NCBI GenBank assembly: GCA_902496275.1
Contig: CABVAC010000054.1
Location: 1-12,013, forward strand
Direction of reading: 5' to 3'
DNA: 12,013 bases
Origin: an uncultured Collinsella sp.
Lineage (GTDB): Bacteria > Actinomycetota > Coriobacteriia > Coriobacteriales > Coriobacteriaceae
Part shown: positions 6,180 to 12,013 of the stretch, in pieces
How positions within the stretch are numbered: the stretch's first letter is position 1
Layout: each line of letters begins with the position of its first letter
Made by a program: the position numbers and the translations under genes
The notes under the pieces: generated by a model
Databases searched by the model: none
What the model saw: only the letters and a program-made list of their open reading frames with translations
Told to the model about the DNA's origin: nothing

Positions 6180-8189
6180 GTGACGTACGACACGGATATG
6201 AATATCATCGCGTTGTCTCCCTTTGAACCAAACGCCATGTTTGCGACCACCGAAGACCCCGATGCCATTCGCCGCTTTACCACTCTGTTGGATTGCGGAG
6301 CAGTCGGCGGAGGCTCCCACCATCTTCGCAAGGTCGCCAACACCGAGGGCGAGACCTTTGCGCTCAAGACGCTTTGGCCCCTCGGCAGTTGTGAGGAAAA
6401 CGGCCCCGCTATCACCCCTTCAGACATCAAGACGCTTACCGAGGAATATCGCAACCTTGCAGCCGTCTCACTGTTGGGCGGCTTTCCCAAAACCTATGGC
6501 TACGGTTATACCGGCAACACGCCGGTCATCCTTATGGAGTGGATTGAGGGCCTGCCCCTTCGCGATGCCGCGGCAGAGCTAACCGACCCCGCCGAGGGCG
6601 GCCACATTCCCGCAAACACCGTCGCCGCCATCGGAAAACGCCTGGGAGAGATTCTCCTGGGTGCCCAAAAGCTCGATGCGCCGTTTGCGCACCGTGATAT
6701 CTCCTTGCGCAATATCATCATTCGCACAACGCGCCGGCCCCTTGCCCAGCAGATTGCACACTGCAGTTTTGACCTTTGCCTGGTCGATCTGGGCAGCTCG
6801 AGCATCAAGCGCTCGGACCCCTCGTTTACCATGTCCACCGGCATCTGGCGCAACGGCACCCCCGAGTTCGCCCCGCCCGAGATGCTCTCCAACGATATCC
6901 CCGAGCTGGCGCCGCTTCGCACGTCGCCCAGCATCGATACATATGAGCTCTGCAGTGTGCTCTATACGCTCTATGCCGGTCATACGCCATATCGCCTAAA
7001 CGAGCATATGGACCAGTCTCCCTACCTGTATAAGATCGAGCACGAGGCCGAGCCGCTCGAGGCGCGCTTACCCGGCGACCAAAAGCTCGTCGATATCATC
7101 ATGAGCGGTATCCATAACGAGCAGTCCCAGCGCGCGCCGCTGTCTACGATTGTCGGCAAACTCGATGCCTGGATTAAAGACATCGATTTTGAGCCGCGCA
7201 CGCCACTGCCCGCACCTGTCGATTTTAGCCAGCAACCAAAGGCTTCCGGCTCCGTCAAGACCCAGACGCGCCACCTGGTCATCTCGCGTCGCACTGCGCT
7301 CGCGCTCGGCGGCGTCTGCGTTGCCGGCATCGCAGCTTCCGCCATTGCCACGGGATGCTGGGGGCTCATCGACCTTGCGCACGGCATTAAGCCGTCACTC
7401 GACGATTACACCTGGGAAGAACTCGCCCTGATCTCCCGCAAAATCCAAGAGACATCTACCAACAAAAAGGCGCTCGAGATTGCCGAAACCTACCACCTGG
7501 TAAACAGCAAGCAGTCGCTCGAAAACGAGAACACCAAGACCGTCAGGCTTTCCGATGGGACCAAGGCACAAGTCCAGATCGTGGGCTTTAAGGCAGACAC
7601 GTTCACCGATGACGGCCTCCCCGCTGGCATCACCTTTATGTTCCGTACCCCCATCGCCATGCGCGCCGTAAATGACAGCGCCGCGACGGGTGGCTGGGAG
7701 CAATCGTCGCTTCGCGAATGGTTGGCGGACGAGGGCATGGCTACGCTGCCCGACGATCTCCGTAATCAGATCCGCTCGGTGCGAAAGCTCACCAACAACA
7801 CCGGCAGCACCAAAGACGTCTCCAGCATCACCGCCACCGATGACAAGCTGTGGCTGCCGTTCATGAGCGAGCTGTGCGGCTACCAGGCGCCCGAAACGTT
7901 CGCAGAAGGCTGCGAGTACCTTTCTGCCCTCTACAGCGAAGAAGGCGAGCAGTACCAACTCTATCGCGAGCAGAATGTGAGCGGCCTGACCACCAACGAT
8001 GCCATGATCCGCACCGTCGCCGGCAAAAAAATCTGCTACTGGGAGCGCACCCCCAGCGCCGACTGCAGCGAGGGCGCCGACTCGACGTACTTTAACCGCG
8101 TTGGAAAAGACGGCGACGTGTTTAGCTGGGCAACGCCCGGAAACAAACCGGACCAAATGACCTATGTCCTGCCCGGCTTTTGCATCTAA
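6180..8189 (+). CDS. Membrane-anchored Hanks-type protein kinase with DUF6273-like outer domain
   Basis: A 669-aa protein with a cytoplasmic kinase domain (about 35-335), one membrane segment (about 373-397) and a roughly 270-aa outer part. Kinase landmarks are a Gly-rich loop G40-A-V-G-G-G45, lysine K63 in FALK, a helix-C glutamate near E88/E89, the catalytic loop H171-R-D173-I-S-L-R-N178, D203-L-G205 in place of DFG, G226-T-P-E-F-A-P-P-E234, and D253 of helix F. All key catalytic residues are present. The usual Lys after HRD is Ser175, so Ser/Thr preference is assumed, not shown. There are no PASTA repeats. The outer domain (about 450-669), with a GGWEQSSLREWL motif and an ending VLPGFCI, resembles DUF6273; I am moderately sure of that name. 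The start is a GTG at 6180 with AAAGGA 7 nt upstream; ATG at 6198 lacks a site. The next FHA gene begins 35 nt downstream, so the two are probably co-transcribed. Confidence 0.88.
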   Translation: MTYDTDMNIIALSPFEPNAMFATTEDPDAIRRFTTLLDCGAVGGGSHHLRKVANTEGETFALKTLWPLGSCEENGPAITPSDIKTLTEEYRNLAAVSLLGGFPKTYGYGYTGNTPVILMEWIEGLPLRDAAAELTDPAEGGHIPANTVAAIGKRLGEILLGAQKLDAPFAHRDISLRNIIIRTTRRPLAQQIAHCSFDLCLVDLGSSSIKRSDPSFTMSTGIWRNGTPEFAPPEMLSNDIPELAPLRTSPSIDTYELCSVLYTLYAGHTPYRLNEHMDQSPYLYKIEHEAEPLEARLPGDQKLVDIIMSGIHNEQSQRAPLSTIVGKLDAWIKDIDFEPRTPLPAPVDFSQQPKASGSVKTQTRHLVISRRTALALGGVCVAGIAASAIATGCWGLIDLAHGIKPSLDDYTWEELALISRKIQETSTNKKALEIAETYHLVNSKQSLENENTKTVRLSDGTKAQVQIVGFKADTFTDDGLPAGITFMFRTPIAMRAVNDSAATGGWEQSSLREWLADEGMATLPDDLRNQIRSVRKLTNNTGSTKDVSSITATDDKLWLPFMSELCGYQAPETFAEGCEYLSALYSEEGEQYQLYREQNVSGLTTNDAMIRTVAGKKICYWERTPSADCSEGADSTYFNRVGKDGDVFSWATPGNKPDQMTYVLPGFCI

Positions 8190-8224
8190 CACCTTCCCCG
8201 GATACCAGAAAGGAGCCTTGCATC

Positions 8225-9214
8225 ATGCGTGCGGAAACACCTTCCGAGGTGCTCTTTGATTTCCTTAAGTGCGACCTGCAGATCAATAATCGCGAAGCGG
8301 CGCGCATCTTGATTTCGGACAAGCCGATGGGCTCCAAACCGGCCCCAAGGTTTCGCATTACCGAAAAGACGTTCCTATCGCGACGCGTGGTGCATGTCGT
8401 TCCGGGTACCGACAAGATCGACCCCGAGATGTTTGCCGATTTTTCGCAGAGCGTCCAGAACTTGGCCGCTGCTGTAAAAATCGGCAGCGGCAGCAGCCCA
8501 GCGGCCGCCAACGCTCGCCAGCAAGCCATTACGGCGCATGCCCTCGAGCGCATGGCAACGTCGCTCGAACACTGGGAGCTCGATGGTTCCATCCTGCGCA
8601 ATATCTTTGACCGCATCGCCGTCATGCCGGGCCTCAAGCAAAGCGACCGGCGCCTTTTGGAGCTCCTTGCGCTAACGGTTTGCGGATGCCTGGCCGATCC
8701 CAATGCCGCCGCCTCCGAGGTCAAGGACTTTGCCATAACGCGACTATCCCAGACCTTTGGCACACTCGAGACCACCGAGGTCGTCCAGGCGCAGGATACC
8801 AACCACAAAGTCAATGAGCCTCCTGCAAAACTGGGGCTGCTCAGGCTTGCAAAAGACGGCTCGGCCTTGCCGCCGATCTATCCCTTGAGCCTCGATCCCG
8901 AGGGCACGGTTCTAGGCTCGTTCGCACACGACCGAAACAGCATCACCAACGTAGGACCCGATGTATCCCGCCGGCACCTGCGTGTAGCGTTTTCTAACGG
9001 CACATGGCTCGCAAGCGGCCTTCGCTCCACCAATGGAACGGTGCTGGTGACACGCAGCGGCGCGACCACCGTTATCGAAAAACCACGCTCGCTGCGCACC
9101 GCCGGTGACGAGGACAAGCAGATTCCTATCCACGACGGCGACCTGCTCAAGCTGGGCTCCTCGACCGAGTTTTTGGTGCTGAAGATCTCTTCGAACGTAC
9201 GCGCGCTGGCCTAG
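8225..9214 (+). CDS. FHA-domain protein, second of the paralogous pair
   Basis: A 329-aa protein, probably cytoplasmic, with the same architecture as the protein at 5079-6035. The unrecognised N-terminal domain (about 1-205) carries AARILIS (about 25-31), the segment FLSRRVVHVVPG (about 50-61), GCLADP (about 154-159) and the segment LSQTFGTLETT (about 174-184). A C-terminal FHA domain (about 222-322) has G227, L230-G-S232, S248-R-R-H251 and S268-T-N270-G-T. The 'GR' arginine is again replaced by Ser (S232), as in the partner. It differs from the partner by an Ala/Ser/Gly-rich linker (about 81-100) and a longer end loop. The ATG at 8225 is chosen because AGAAAGGAG (8207-8215) lies 9 nt upstream; the frame is open upstream of 8225 but overlaps the kinase gene's end. 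A perfect terminator hairpin follows 29 nt after the stop. The likely role is a binding partner or substrate of the kinase (inference). Confidence 0.87.
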   Translation: MRAETPSEVLFDFLKCDLQINNREAARILISDKPMGSKPAPRFRITEKTFLSRRVVHVVPGTDKIDPEMFADFSQSVQNLAAAVKIGSGSSPAAANARQQAITAHALERMATSLEHWELDGSILRNIFDRIAVMPGLKQSDRRLLELLALTVCGCLADPNAAASEVKDFAITRLSQTFGTLETTEVVQAQDTNHKVNEPPAKLGLLRLAKDGSALPPIYPLSLDPEGTVLGSFAHDRNSITNVGPDVSRRHLRVAFSNGTWLASGLRSTNGTVLVTRSGATTVIEKPRSLRTAGDEDKQIPIHDGDLLKLGSSTEFLVLKISSNVRALA

Positions 9215-9243
9215 GGCCGAGCTCGCCCAACAAGAATCAACGC

Positions 9244-9282
9244 AAAAGAGCGCCGCTGCACACATCGCAGCGGCGCTCTTTT
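9244..9282 (+). terminator. Intrinsic terminator after the kinase/FHA cassette
   Basis: A perfect 16-bp inverted repeat with arms at 9244-9259 and 9267-9282 and a 7-nt loop ACACATC. The left arm starts AAAAGAGC and the right arm ends GCTCTTTT, so it can work in both directions. It begins 29 nt after the second FHA stop codon and ends the plus-strand unit. Confidence 0.9.
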
Positions 9283-9351
9283 ATATGACGTGGGCATCTA
9301 AAATCGAATGCAGGGGCCGACAATACTCACGCAAGATAACTAAAACATAAA

Positions 9352-9382
9352 AGCCGCGTGGGGGTCGGGTCCCCACGCGGCT
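9352..9382 (-). terminator. Intrinsic terminator of the surface-protein gene
   Basis: A perfect 12-bp GC-rich stem (AGCCGCGTGGGG/CCCCACGCGGCT) with a 7-nt loop. Read on the minus strand it is followed by TTTATGTTTTAG. It lies 45 nt beyond the stop codon of the LPXTG gene on that gene's strand, and faces the terminator of the convergent FHA cassette. The 69 nt between the two hairpins show nothing else. Confidence 0.85.
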
Positions 9383-9427
9383 ATCAGGTTTGGGCTAAAT
9401 AAGCCCGGAGGTAAACACTAGAAGTGA

Positions 9428-11449
9428 TTAGTGCTCGCGACGCTTGGTCATGTACATGCCCACAGCAACAGCCACGGCGCCGGTAAGGGCAGCAGCGGAG
9501 GTCACAACAAAGGTCGGGTCACCAGTGGTAGGAAGGGCAGCGGCGTCCTTCTTGGCCTCGTCCTTCTTGTCAGCAGCAACCTGCTTCTTACCATCATCCT
9601 TCTTCAAAGAATCGGACTTGGGGGTCTTAGCGGTGAAGAAGGCGTAGACAGTGGTGTCCTCGGTGATAGGAGTAGAGAAGTCAAACTTCTTGAAGGACTC
9701 CTTGGAAGAAGACCAGCCGACAAAGTTGAAGCCATCAACGGAAGGATCGCCGGGCTGAGCAACAGTCTTGCCGTCCTCAACCTCAACAGTGGTGGTGGAA
9801 CCATCAACATAGAAATTGACCTTGTGGGTCTGGACAGCAGGCGTCTCGTTCTTGGTCCACTGGGCATAGAACGTCACGTGGTCGCCGCCGCCCTGGACGG
9901 GCTTGCTGAAGTCGACCGGGTCGGTACCCTTGGAGTCATAGGTCCAGCCGGCGAAGGTGTAGCCCTCGCGGGTCGGGGCCAGGGGCTGGCGGGCGACGCC
10001 GTCGCCGTCGGTAACGCCCTGGAGCGTCTCGTTGCCGTCGAAGAATACACCGCCGTTGGCGAAGTAGAGGACGTCCTTGACGTTCTCGTCAGCGCCCTTA
10101 TCCTTGGTCCACTGGGCGTAGAACGTCACGTGGTCGCCGCCGCCCTGGACGGGCTTGCTGAAGTCGACCGGGTCGGTACCCTTGGAGTCATAGGTCCAGC
10201 CGGCGAAGGTGTAGCCCTCGCGGGTCGGGGCCAGGGGCTGGCGGGCGACGCCGTCGCCGTCGGTAACGCCCTGCAGGACTTCGTTGCCATCAGCGAAAAC
10301 ACCGCCGTTGGCGACATAGAGAACGTCCTTCTCGTTGTTAGCAAGCTCTGCCCACTGAGCGAAGAACGTAGCATGCTGACCGCCACCCTGGATGGGCTTG
10401 GTGAAGTCGACAGGCTCGGTGCCGGCAGCATCGTAGGTCCAGCCAGTAAAGGTATAGCCCTCGCGGGTCGGGGCCAGGGGCTGGCGGGCAACGCCGTCGC
10501 TGTCGGTAACACCCTCCATGGTCTCATTGCCATCGGCGAAAACGCCACCATTGGCAACATAGAGAACCGTCTTCTCGTTGTTCTGCTTCCACTGGGCATA
10601 AACAGTCGCGTGGCCGCTGCCCGCAACGATGGCCTTCGTGAAGTCGACGGGGTCATTTCCGTCGCGATCGTACGACCAACCAAGGAAGTCATAGCCCTCG
10701 CGGGTCGGCTGAAGCGGCAGACGTGCAATACCGTCGGTATCGGTTACACCCTGCATAGTTTCGTTGCCATCGAAGAACGTGCCGCCATTGGCAACGTAGA
10801 GGATTTCGACAGTCTTGTCCTGCTTCACAGGCGTCCAAGCGGCGAAAAGGGTCACATGGTCGCCGCCACCGACGATCGGCTGGTTGAAGTCAACCTGGTC
10901 GGTTCCGTCGCTGTGATAATACCAACCGGCAAACACATAGCCGTCGCGCGTAGGAGCAAGCGGCTGACGAGCAATGCCATTGCTGTCAGTCTGACCCAGC
11001 ATGACGTTGTTGCCGTCGGCAAACTGACCGCCATTGGCAGAGTAGGTCACATCGAGCACATTCGAGGGAGCCTCAGTCCACTTGGCGAACAGAACAACAA
11101 AATTGCTAGCGTCGCTCAGAAGAGGCTGAGAAAAATCTACGGCATGCGTGCAAGTGTTGTCATAATACCAGCCGCCAAACACATAGCCATCGCGCACGGG
11201 AGACTCCGGCATAGAGCATACGCCCTTATCGTTAGTCTGAGTGCGCATAACGATGCTTCCGTCCGCGAAAGCGCCGCCGCCATTTTCCGCTACAAAAGTA
11301 ACGGTCTTAACACCAGTAGAGGCTGCAGCAGTAGCCCCCTCGCTCGTGTTCTGAGTAGTCTCCGCCGCGATAGCAGCAACCGGCGTGGAGCTGAGCACCA
11401 TACTCAAGCTCAGACCGGCTGTGATAGCAGCGTTAAGCTTCCTATTCAT
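9428..11449 (-). CDS. LPXTG cell-wall surface protein with InlB-B-type repeats
   Basis: A secreted, sortase-anchored protein of 673 aa. A Sec signal peptide spans residues 1 to about 28 (MNRKLNAAIT, hydrophobic core, cleavage near AAIA-AE). Six repeats of 80-84 aa follow, at about 48-125, 131-206, 213-287, 293-366, 375-447 and 457-532; each runs from an ANGGxFxDGN-like block through PTREGYxFxGW to an AxW end. This is the Listeria-Bacteroides (InlB B, Flg_new) type, found in surface proteins of many gut bacteria. A seventh, degenerate repeat lies at 542-607 (DGFNFVGW). A Lys/Asp-rich spacer (about 610-636) leads to LPTTGD (639-644), a membrane helix and KRREH. The start at 11449 is set by AAAGGA (11457-11462) 7 nt upstream; an in-frame start at 11503 would put 18 charged residues before the signal peptide. 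Adhesion or host contact is plausible but not shown. The gene has its own leader and terminator. Confidence 0.92.
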   Translation of the reverse strand: MNRKLNAAITAGLSLSMVLSSTPVAAIAAETTQNTSEGATAAASTGVKTVTFVAENGGGAFADGSIVMRTQTNDKGVCSMPESPVRDGYVFGGWYYDNTCTHAVDFSQPLLSDASNFVVLFAKWTEAPSNVLDVTYSANGGQFADGNNVMLGQTDSNGIARQPLAPTRDGYVFAGWYYHSDGTDQVDFNQPIVGGGDHVTLFAAWTPVKQDKTVEILYVANGGTFFDGNETMQGVTDTDGIARLPLQPTREGYDFLGWSYDRDGNDPVDFTKAIVAGSGHATVYAQWKQNNEKTVLYVANGGVFADGNETMEGVTDSDGVARQPLAPTREGYTFTGWTYDAAGTEPVDFTKPIQGGGQHATFFAQWAELANNEKDVLYVANGGVFADGNEVLQGVTDGDGVARQPLAPTREGYTFAGWTYDSKGTDPVDFSKPVQGGGDHVTFYAQWTKDKGADENVKDVLYFANGGVFFDGNETLQGVTDGDGVARQPLAPTREGYTFAGWTYDSKGTDPVDFSKPVQGGGDHVTFYAQWTKNETPAVQTHKVNFYVDGSTTTVEVEDGKTVAQPGDPSVDGFNFVGWSSSKESFKKFDFSTPITEDTTVYAFFTAKTPKSDSLKKDDGKKQVAADKKDEAKKDAAALPTTGDPTFVVTSAAALTGAVAVAVGMYMTKRREH
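9851..10273 (-). repeat. Near-identical tandem 252-bp repeat units in the surface-protein gene
   Basis: Segment 9851-10021 matches 10103-10273 over 171 bp with one difference (A at 9867, G at 10119), at an offset of exactly 252 bp or 84 codons. These encode parts of the fifth and sixth repeats. Neighbouring repeats match far less well in DNA, so these two units were probably duplicated or homogenised recently. In-frame unit length means a gain or loss would keep the protein open. Confidence 0.9.
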
Positions 11450-11471
11450 GTGGTCGTCCTTTCCCGACTTG

Positions 11472-11499
11472 CTTCTTCGCGACCACTTCGCAGAAGAAG
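11472..11499 (-). promoter_or_regulatory. Hairpin in the surface-protein mRNA leader
   Basis: Arms CTTCTTCGCG (11472-11481) and CGCAGAAGAAG (11489-11499) pair over 10 bp with a single bulged base and a 7-nt loop. On the minus strand it falls 9 nt upstream of the AAAGGA ribosome binding site of the LPXTG gene, so it would be in the 5' leader. It has no T-run and is not a terminator; it may protect the mRNA or affect translation (inference). Confidence 0.4.
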
Positions 11500-11503
11500 A
11501 CAT

Positions 11504-11525
11504 TTGAATTGCATCATCAATTCAA
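11504..11525. repeat. Inverted repeat TTGAATTG-N6-CAATTCAA
   Basis: Perfect 8-bp arms (11504-11511 and 11518-11525) around the spacer CATCAT, upstream of the surface-protein gene. Its AT-rich dyad form suits a regulator binding site or a second leader hairpin; no regulator is identified. Confidence 0.4.
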
Positions 11526-11542
11526 GCCGAAATAATCCTAAA

Positions 11543-11558
11543 TTGGTTGCGCAACCAA
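11543..11558. promoter_or_regulatory. 16-bp perfect palindrome upstream of the surface-protein gene
   Basis: TTGGTTGCGCAACCAA is an uninterrupted self-complementary 16-mer located 94 nt upstream of the surface-protein start. Promoter-like AT-rich sequence flanks it on the minus strand (GATATAGC on one side, AGGATTATT on the other), so it could be an operator. No consensus promoter is certain here, and the cognate factor is unknown. Confidence 0.4.
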
Positions 11559-11578
11559 GCTATATCTAAGGTTTGAGA

Positions 11579-11594
11579 CTTTTTTGCAAAAAAG
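11579..11594 (-). terminator. Weak candidate terminator after nth
   Basis: The 16-nt self-complementary CTTTTTTGCAAAAAAG lies 11 nt past the nth stop codon, next to a partial copy (TTTGCAAAAAG) on its nth-proximal side. It is AT-only apart from the centre and ends, so a hairpin would be weak; the T-runs could still assist termination. It may instead be promoter-upstream A/T tract DNA for the surface-protein gene. Confidence 0.3.
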
Positions 11595-11605
11595 TTTGCA
11601 AAAAG

Positions 11606-12013
11606 CTATTGCACCGCCCGTACGCTGGGACAAAGGTCTGCCAGCGGGCACTCGTCGCACTTGGGTTTGCGGGCGTCGCAGATCTCGCGGCCAAAGGTGA
11701 TCCACTGGTGGTTGACCGACCCCCAGTACTCGAGCGGCAAGATCTTGAGCAGATCTTGCTCGGTCTTGAGCGGCTCCTTGGCGTGCGTCTTGGGGCTCAG
11801 CATCAGGCGGTGTGCGATGCGGTTGACGTGCGTATCGACCGCGATGCCCTCCACGATGCCAAACCCCACGTTGAGCACGATATTCGCCGTTTTGCGCCCC
11901 ACACCCGGCAGCTTGACGAGTTCCTTCATGTCGGCAGGTACCTCGCCGCCGTAATCGACGACGATCATCTGCGCGGCCTCCACGGCGTGCTTGGCCTTGC
12001 TCTTATAAAAGCC
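11606..12013 (-). CDS. nth: Endonuclease III (DNA glycosylase/AP lyase), C-terminal part
   Basis: The last 135 residues of endonuclease III, a base-excision repair enzyme that removes oxidised pyrimidines and cleaves the abasic site. The frame is open to the right edge (GFYKSKAKHA onward), so the N-terminal portion, about a third of the usual 210-220 aa, lies outside the window. Seen here: the helix-hairpin-helix LPGVGRKTAN with the lysine that forms the Schiff base, the VDTHVNR segment with the catalytic Asp, and a C-terminal [4Fe-4S] site with spacing C-x6-C-x2-C-x5-C (ICDARKPKCDECPLADLC). All key residues of this half are intact. An internal GTG at 11983 opens a shorter frame but lies inside conserved family sequence and is not the start. 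The gene ends 156 nt before the surface-protein start codon on the same strand. Confidence 0.95.
   Translation of the reverse strand, partial: GFYKSKAKHAVEAAQMIVVDYGGEVPADMKELVKLPGVGRKTANIVLNVGFGIVEGIAVDTHVNRIAHRLMLSPKTHAKEPLKTEQDLLKILPLEYWGSVNHQWITFGREICDARKPKCDECPLADLCPSVRAVQ

Noticed and set aside
5229..8192. Minus-strand frames opposite the first FHA gene (276 codons) and the kinase gene (265 codons)
   Set aside because: The opposite strand encodes recognisable FHA and kinase domains in continuous frames with good ribosome binding sites.
8180..8224. Upstream start for the second FHA protein overlapping the kinase gene
   Set aside because: The ATG at 8225 has a strong AGAAAGGAG at 9 nt; the extension has no site and does not match the paralogue.
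9851..10800. Regular repeats suggesting a CRISPR array
   Set aside because: Units are about 240-252 bp, in frame within a surface-protein gene, without short repeats and unique spacers.
11450..11503. 18-residue N-terminal extension of the surface protein
   Set aside because: It would put charged residues before a normal signal peptide, and the AAAGGA site fits the start at 11449.
9431..11569. Plus-strand open frame of 712 codons opposite the surface-protein gene
   Set aside because: It mirrors the repeat structure of the real minus-strand gene. The minus strand has signal peptide, repeats, LPTTG, ribosome binding site and terminator; the plus frame has none.

Overview
The window looks like chromosome from a GC-rich Gram-positive bacterium. 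A high-GC actinomycete relative of the class Coriobacteriia, such as Collinsella, fits best. The grounds are GC-rich coding DNA, AAAGGA/GGAGG ribosome binding sites, a sortase substrate with an LPTTGD signal, and a kinase/FHA signalling set. This placement is inference from style; no rRNA or other phylogenetic marker is present. No tRNA, rRNA, transposase, phage gene or CRISPR array was seen.

Layout, left to right. (1) Minus strand, 43-906: an integral-membrane PAP2-type lipid phosphatase. (2) Minus strand, 1122-4754: mfd, the transcription-repair coupling factor, complete and 1210 aa long. (3) Divergent spacer 4755-5078: a hairpin with a T-run just upstream of mfd on its coding strand, a doubtful small minus-strand ORF, and a plus-strand promoter-like TATAAT. 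It ends with a G10 tract between a Shine-Dalgarno sequence and the next start codon. (4) Plus strand, 5079-9214: a three-gene signalling cassette made of an FHA protein, a membrane-anchored Hanks-type protein kinase with an outside domain resembling DUF6273, and a second FHA protein paralogous to the first. A strong hairpin follows the first gene and another follows the third. (5) Minus strand, 9428-11449: a cell-wall-anchored surface protein with six clear InlB-B/Listeria-Bacteroides-type repeats plus one degenerate repeat. Its terminator faces that of the FHA cassette. (6) Minus strand, 11606 to the right edge: the C-terminal 135 residues of endonuclease III (nth).

The most interesting part is the FHA-kinase-FHA cassette. 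The kinase appears catalytically intact and carries an outside domain that could sense an external or envelope signal. The two flanking FHA proteins have no visible membrane segment and share an N-terminal domain of about 200 residues that I do not recognise. Both have Ser in place of the FHA 'GR' arginine that normally contacts phosphate. The first gene also has a homopolymeric G tract placed where slippage would change SD-to-start spacing. I infer a dedicated phospho-signalling module, possibly with variable output; its target is unknown. The other genes are housekeeping (DNA repair, lipid phosphate recycling) or surface functions with no evident link to it.
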